In this document: piece after piece, positions 5,092 to 7,691 of the stretch | How the letters are laid out: every line of letters begins with the position of its first letter | Numbering within the stretch: position 1 is the stretch's first letter | Source of the DNA: an uncultured Collinsella sp. | Lineage (GTDB): Bacteria > Actinomycetota > Coriobacteriia > Coriobacteriales > Coriobacteriaceae | DNA: 7,691 bases | Assembly (NCBI GenBank): GCA_902491415.1 | Contig: CABUHP010000078.1 | Coordinates: forward strand, 1 to 7,691 | Direction: 5' to 3' | Notes under the pieces: generated by a model | The model's input: only the letters and a program-made list of their open reading frames with translations | Told to the model about the DNA's origin: nothing | The model's database searches: none | Program-made: the position numbers and the translations under genes

Positions 5092-6279
5092 ATGTCGAGC
5101 CTCACCGGTAAGTCATTGAACCCTGTTATGAATCGCAGGAGCGTTATCGCGAGCGCAGCAGGTCTGGGGGCGATGTCCATTCTAGCCGGCTGCTCCTCCA
5201 ACGGCGGCGATAGCGGTTCCGCTTCGGGCGACGCTTCGTTTAAGATCGGCACCATCGGCCCGCTGACCGGTGCCAACGCGTCCTACGGCAAGTCCGTTAC
5301 CCAGGGTGTCGAGCTTGGCTGCAAGGATTTCTCGACCAAGGAGCTGCCGCTTGCCAGCAAGGCCGAGGATGACCAGGCCGACGGCGAGAAGGCCGTCAAC
5401 GCCTTCAACACCCTGCTCGACTGGGGCATGCAGGCCCTCGTCGGCCCGACCACCACGGGTGCGTCGGTTGCCGTTGCCGCCGAGTGCGGTAACGACCCCA
5501 AGACGTTCATGATCACCCCGTCCGCGTCCTCCGAGGACGTCACCGACGGCAAGGATTGCGTCTTCCAGGTTTGCTTCACCGACCCCAACCAGGGTGTCAA
5601 CGCTGCCAAGTTCCTGGCGCAGAAGTATGCGGACGAGAAGTTCGTGCTGTTCTATAACTCCGGCGACGCATATTCTTCGGGCATCGCAGATTCCTTTAAG
5701 GCCCAGGCCGCTGAGTCCAAGCTCGAGATTGTTGACGAGGAGACCTTTAAGGACGACTCCGCCACGAGCTTTACCAACCAGCTGACCAAGGCCAAGCAGG
5801 CCGGCGCCACCATGATCTTTGCGCCGATCTACTACACGCCGGCGTCCGTCCTGCTCAAGAACGCCAAGGACATGGGCTACGACGTCAAGATGATGGGCTG
5901 CGACGGCATGGACGGCATCCTGGGCGTTGAGGGCTTCGATACCTCTCTTGCCGAGGGTCTGCTGCTCATGACCCCGTTCTCTGCCGACGACGAGAAGAAC
6001 GCCGACTTCGTCAACGCTTACAAGGATAAGTACGGCGATACCCCCGACCAGTTTGCCGCCGACGCCTACGACGGCGTGCACGCGGTGGCCGAGGCCCTCA
6101 AGGAGGCCGGTCTTGGTGTCGACGCCGATCCGACCGAGGCCGCCGAGAAGCTGTCCAAGGCTATGCTCAAGATTACCGTTGACGGTCTGACCGGCAAGCT
6201 CACCTGGAACGATAAGGGCCAGGTCCAGAAGGAGCCCACGGCGTACGTCATCACTGACGGCAAGTACGTACAGGCCTAA
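5092..6279 (+). CDS. livJ: Branched-chain amino acid ABC transporter, substrate-binding lipoprotein
   Basis: A 395-residue type I periplasmic-binding protein of the Leu/Ile/Val family that captures amino acid outside the membrane for the LivHM channel. The N-terminus has an MNRRS basic region, a short hydrophobic stretch and an LAGC lipobox at 31-34, so it should be a lipoprotein anchored through Cys34. A Ser/Gly/Asp-rich linker runs to residue 49. The binding domain begins FKIGTIGPLTGANASYGKS and continues to the C-terminus, with the IFAPIYYTPASVLLKNAKDMGYD segment near 242-264. AGAGGAGA sits 5 bases before the ATG at 5092; an internal ATG at 5128 directly before NRRS is possible but lacks such a site. 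Codon use is strongly biased (GAC, AAG, GGC), consistent with high expression. It is the first gene of the liv operon. Exact ligand (Leu/Ile/Val or a relative) is inferred. Confidence 0.95.
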   Translation: MSSLTGKSLNPVMNRRSVIASAAGLGAMSILAGCSSNGGDSGSASGDASFKIGTIGPLTGANASYGKSVTQGVELGCKDFSTKELPLASKAEDDQADGEKAVNAFNTLLDWGMQALVGPTTTGASVAVAAECGNDPKTFMITPSASSEDVTDGKDCVFQVCFTDPNQGVNAAKFLAQKYADEKFVLFYNSGDAYSSGIADSFKAQAAESKLEIVDEETFKDDSATSFTNQLTKAKQAGATMIFAPIYYTPASVLLKNAKDMGYDVKMMGCDGMDGILGVEGFDTSLAEGLLLMTPFSADDEKNADFVNAYKDKYGDTPDQFAADAYDGVHAVAEALKEAGLGVDADPTEAAEKLSKAMLKITVDGLTGKLTWNDKGQVQKEPTAYVITDGKYVQA

Positions 6280-6310
6280 TTGGCCGCCTTACATAGAGCG
6301 GTTTTGATCC

Positions 6311-6342
6311 CAAGCAGGGGAGGTTTTGGCCTTCCCTGCTTG
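6311..6342 (+). terminator. Intercistronic hairpin after livJ (attenuating or stabilising)
   Basis: CAAGCAGGGGAGG (6311-6323) pairs with CCTTCCCTGCTTG (6330-6342), a 13-bp stem with one G-U pair and a TTTTGG loop. No T-run follows. It starts 31 bases after the livJ stop. Such structures between a binding-protein gene and its permease genes often protect the upstream mRNA or partly stop transcription. Confidence 0.6.
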
Positions 6343-6352
6343 CTTGGTATCT

Positions 6353-6372
6353 AGGGACGATGTAACGTCCCT
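6353..6372 (+). terminator. Second intercistronic hairpin, weak terminator candidate
   Basis: AGGGACG (6353-6359) and CGTCCCT (6366-6372) form a perfect 7-bp stem around ATGTAA, followed by GTTTC. It lies 10 bases after the first hairpin and about 30 before the livH ribosome site. The short T-run makes it at most a partial terminator. Confidence 0.45.
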
Positions 6373-6401
6373 GTTTCATACATCAACTGGAAACCTATTC
6401 G

Positions 6402-6410
6402 AAAGGGGGA
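6402..6410 (+). promoter_or_regulatory. Ribosome binding site that fixes the livH start
   Basis: AAAGGGGGA ends 8 bases before the ATG at 6419. An in-frame ATG at 6410 overlaps the site itself, and the far upstream in-frame ATG at 6326 lies inside the intercistronic hairpin, so 6419 is preferred. Confidence 0.75.
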
Positions 6411-6418
6411 TGTGGAAC

Positions 6419-7300
6419 ATGACGGTCTTTATCCAATACCTGGTCAACGGCCTGTCCATGGGCAGCGTCTACGCCATCATCGCGTTGGGCTACACCATGG
6501 TCTACGGTATCGCCAAGATGCTGAACTTCGCTCACGGCGACGTTATCATGGTCGGTGCCTATGTCTCGTTCTGCGCCACGTCGTATCTCGGCCTCCCGGG
6601 CTGGGCATCTGTAGTTCTCTCTTGTGTGGTCTGTACCGTTCTCGGTGTTCTCATCGAGGGTCTGGCATACAAGCCGCTGCGTCAGGCGGGCCCGCTGGCC
6701 GTTCTGATCACGGCTATCGGCGTATCTTACTTCCTGCAGAACGCCGCGCAGCTTCTGTGGGGCGCCACGCCCAAGAACTTCACTTCGCTCGTCACCTTCC
6801 AGGTGCCGGAGTTCTTGGCCAAGTTCAACGTAAGCGCCGTCTCGCTCGTCACCATCGTCGCCTGCCTGGTTATCATGGCCGGCCTGATGTTCTTTACAGG
6901 TAAGACCAAGATGGGCAAGGCCATGCGCGCCGTGTCCGAGGACAAGGCTGCCGCTCAGCTCATGGGCATCAACGTCAACCGCACCATCTCGATGACGTTT
7001 GCCATCGGCTCTGCCCTTGCCGCCATCGCCGGCGTGCTCCTGTGCTCCTACTCGCCGGTGCTGCAGCCCACGACGGGTGCCATGCCTGGCATCAAGGCCT
7101 TCGACGCTGCCGTTTTCGGCGGCATCGGCTCCATCCCCGGCGCCTTTGTCGGCGGCATTCTCATCGGCATCATCGAGGCGATGGCGCAGGCCTACATTTC
7201 CACGAGCCTTGCCAACTCCATCGTCTTTGGTGTTCTGATCATCGTCCTGCTCGTCAAGCCTGCCGGCCTCTTGGGCAAGTACGTCCCCGAGAAGGTGTAG
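6419..7300 (+). CDS. livH: Branched-chain amino acid ABC transporter permease LivH
   Basis: A 293-residue inner-membrane permease that forms half of the Leu/Ile/Val channel with LivM. It is hydrophobic throughout, with about eight membrane segments. Family hallmarks are GLSMGSVYAIIALGYTMVYG at 11-30, NFAHGD at 36-41 with VGAY at 45-48, and an ATPase-contacting EAA-type loop around 168-190 (MRAVSEDKAAAQLMGINVNRT). FGGIGSIPGAFVGGILIGIIEA lies near 233-254 and the C-terminal KPAGLLGK motif at 280-287. Length is close to the usual 290-310. It follows livJ after a 139-base gap holding two hairpins and abuts livM. Nothing in it is broken or unusual. Confidence 0.95.
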   Translation: MTVFIQYLVNGLSMGSVYAIIALGYTMVYGIAKMLNFAHGDVIMVGAYVSFCATSYLGLPGWASVVLSCVVCTVLGVLIEGLAYKPLRQAGPLAVLITAIGVSYFLQNAAQLLWGATPKNFTSLVTFQVPEFLAKFNVSAVSLVTIVACLVIMAGLMFFTGKTKMGKAMRAVSEDKAAAQLMGINVNRTISMTFAIGSALAAIAGVLLCSYSPVLQPTTGAMPGIKAFDAAVFGGIGSIPGAFVGGILIGIIEAMAQAYISTSLANSIVFGVLIIVLLVKPAGLLGKYVPEKV

Positions 7301-7309
7301 GTGAGCGTT

Positions 7310-7691
7310 ATGAAGTTTCTTAAAGACAAGCAGACGCGTCATGATTTTGTCACGTACGCTATGTGCATCGTGGCCTTCGCCATCGTGTTCTTTATGCAGT
7401 CCAACCATATGATCCCGCGCATGATCGCCGGTCAGTTGGTTCCCATTACGGCCTACATCGTCATGGCCATTTCCCTCAACCTCGTCGTCGGCATCGCGGG
7501 CGACCTGTCGCTGGGCCACGCAGGCTTTATGAGTGTCGGCGCCTATACGGGAATCGTCACCGCCGTCGCGCTGGAGAGCGCCGTTCCCTCCGATCCGGTG
7601 CGCCTTATCATCAGTATCGTGGTCGGCACCATCGCTGCCGCCATCCTGGGCTTCTTGATTGGCATCCCGGTCCTGCGCCTGAGCGGCGACT
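7310..7691 (+). CDS. livM: Branched-chain amino acid ABC transporter permease LivM (5' part, cut by window end)
   Basis: The first 127 residues of the second permease subunit are present. An N-terminal basic start (MKFLKDKQTRHDF) leads into a membrane helix, then the LivM signature NLVVGIAGDLSLGHAGFMSVGAYT at about 57-80, and further helices to GIPVLRLSGD where the window ends. The reading frame is open throughout. The ATG at 7310 is preferred, with AGGTGAG 5 bases before it. An in-frame GTG at 7301, directly abutting the livH stop and preceded by AGAAGG, is a real alternative that would add three residues. The abutting arrangement implies co-transcription and translational coupling with livH. 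The livG and livF ATPase genes are expected beyond the window. Confidence 0.93.
   Translation, partial: MKFLKDKQTRHDFVTYAMCIVAFAIVFFMQSNHMIPRMIAGQLVPITAYIVMAISLNLVVGIAGDLSLGHAGFMSVGAYTGIVTAVALESAVPSDPVRLIISIVVGTIAAAILGFLIGIPVLRLSGD

Noticed and set aside
5182..6081. 299-codon open frame on the minus strand opposite livJ
   Set aside because: Repetitive Val/Gly/Leu product with no family features; a shadow of the strongly biased livJ codons.
6326..6418. Longer livH start at 6326 adding 31 residues
   Set aside because: It begins inside the intercistronic hairpin and adds a stretch without family similarity; the ribosome site at 6402-6410 supports 6419.
6395..7519. 374-codon open frame on the minus strand opposite livH and livM
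   Set aside because: Asp/His/Arg-rich product spanning two real genes and their junction; not plausible as a protein.

Overview
The window (7,691 bp, GC-rich, coding strands rich in G/C third positions) looks like a chromosomal segment of a high-GC Gram-positive anaerobe. Gene content and protein style suggest a Coriobacteriia member such as Collinsella. That placement rests on recall of related proteins, not on a marker gene.

Layout. A Kef/CPA2-type cation:proton antiporter (157-1719, +) is followed by an unusual, strictly periodic array of inverted-repeat units (1735-1966) and a strong bidirectional terminator (1978-2023). Converging on that terminator is a short-chain dehydrogenase (2065-2814, -) whose whole-length pattern resembles the clostridial bile-acid enzyme BaiA more than an ordinary FabG. 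Next comes a homoserine dehydrogenase (hom, 3029-4372, -) with its own terminator (2967-2998). Diverging from hom, after about 250 bp, is a short decayed copy of a branched-chain amino acid binding protein (4625-4820, +). It keeps only the signal-peptide start, a 37-residue core block and the last 12 residues. A fairly AT-rich regulatory stretch then leads into an intact high-affinity branched-chain amino acid ABC operon: livJ lipoprotein (5092-6279), livH permease (6419-7300) and the 5' part of livM (from 7310, running off the window). The livG/livF ATPases would be expected just beyond the end.

How they fit together. LivJ captures Leu/Ile/Val-type substrates outside the membrane and hands them to the LivH-LivM channel. 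Two hairpins between livJ and livH could let the binding protein be made in excess over the permease. Hom makes homoserine for threonine, methionine and, through threonine, isoleucine, so hom and liv are loosely related in amino-acid economy but are transcribed apart. The antiporter and the dehydrogenase show no evident functional link to either.

Most noteworthy: (1) four hairpin units with an exact 62-bp period and arms alternating every 31 bp in the 3' region of the antiporter gene; (2) the livJ paralogue fossil with two internal deletions immediately upstream of its intact relative; (3) the BaiA-like dehydrogenase with a cofactor loop that suggests NADP(H). No CRISPR array, RNA gene, insertion sequence or clear novel multi-gene defence system is visible.
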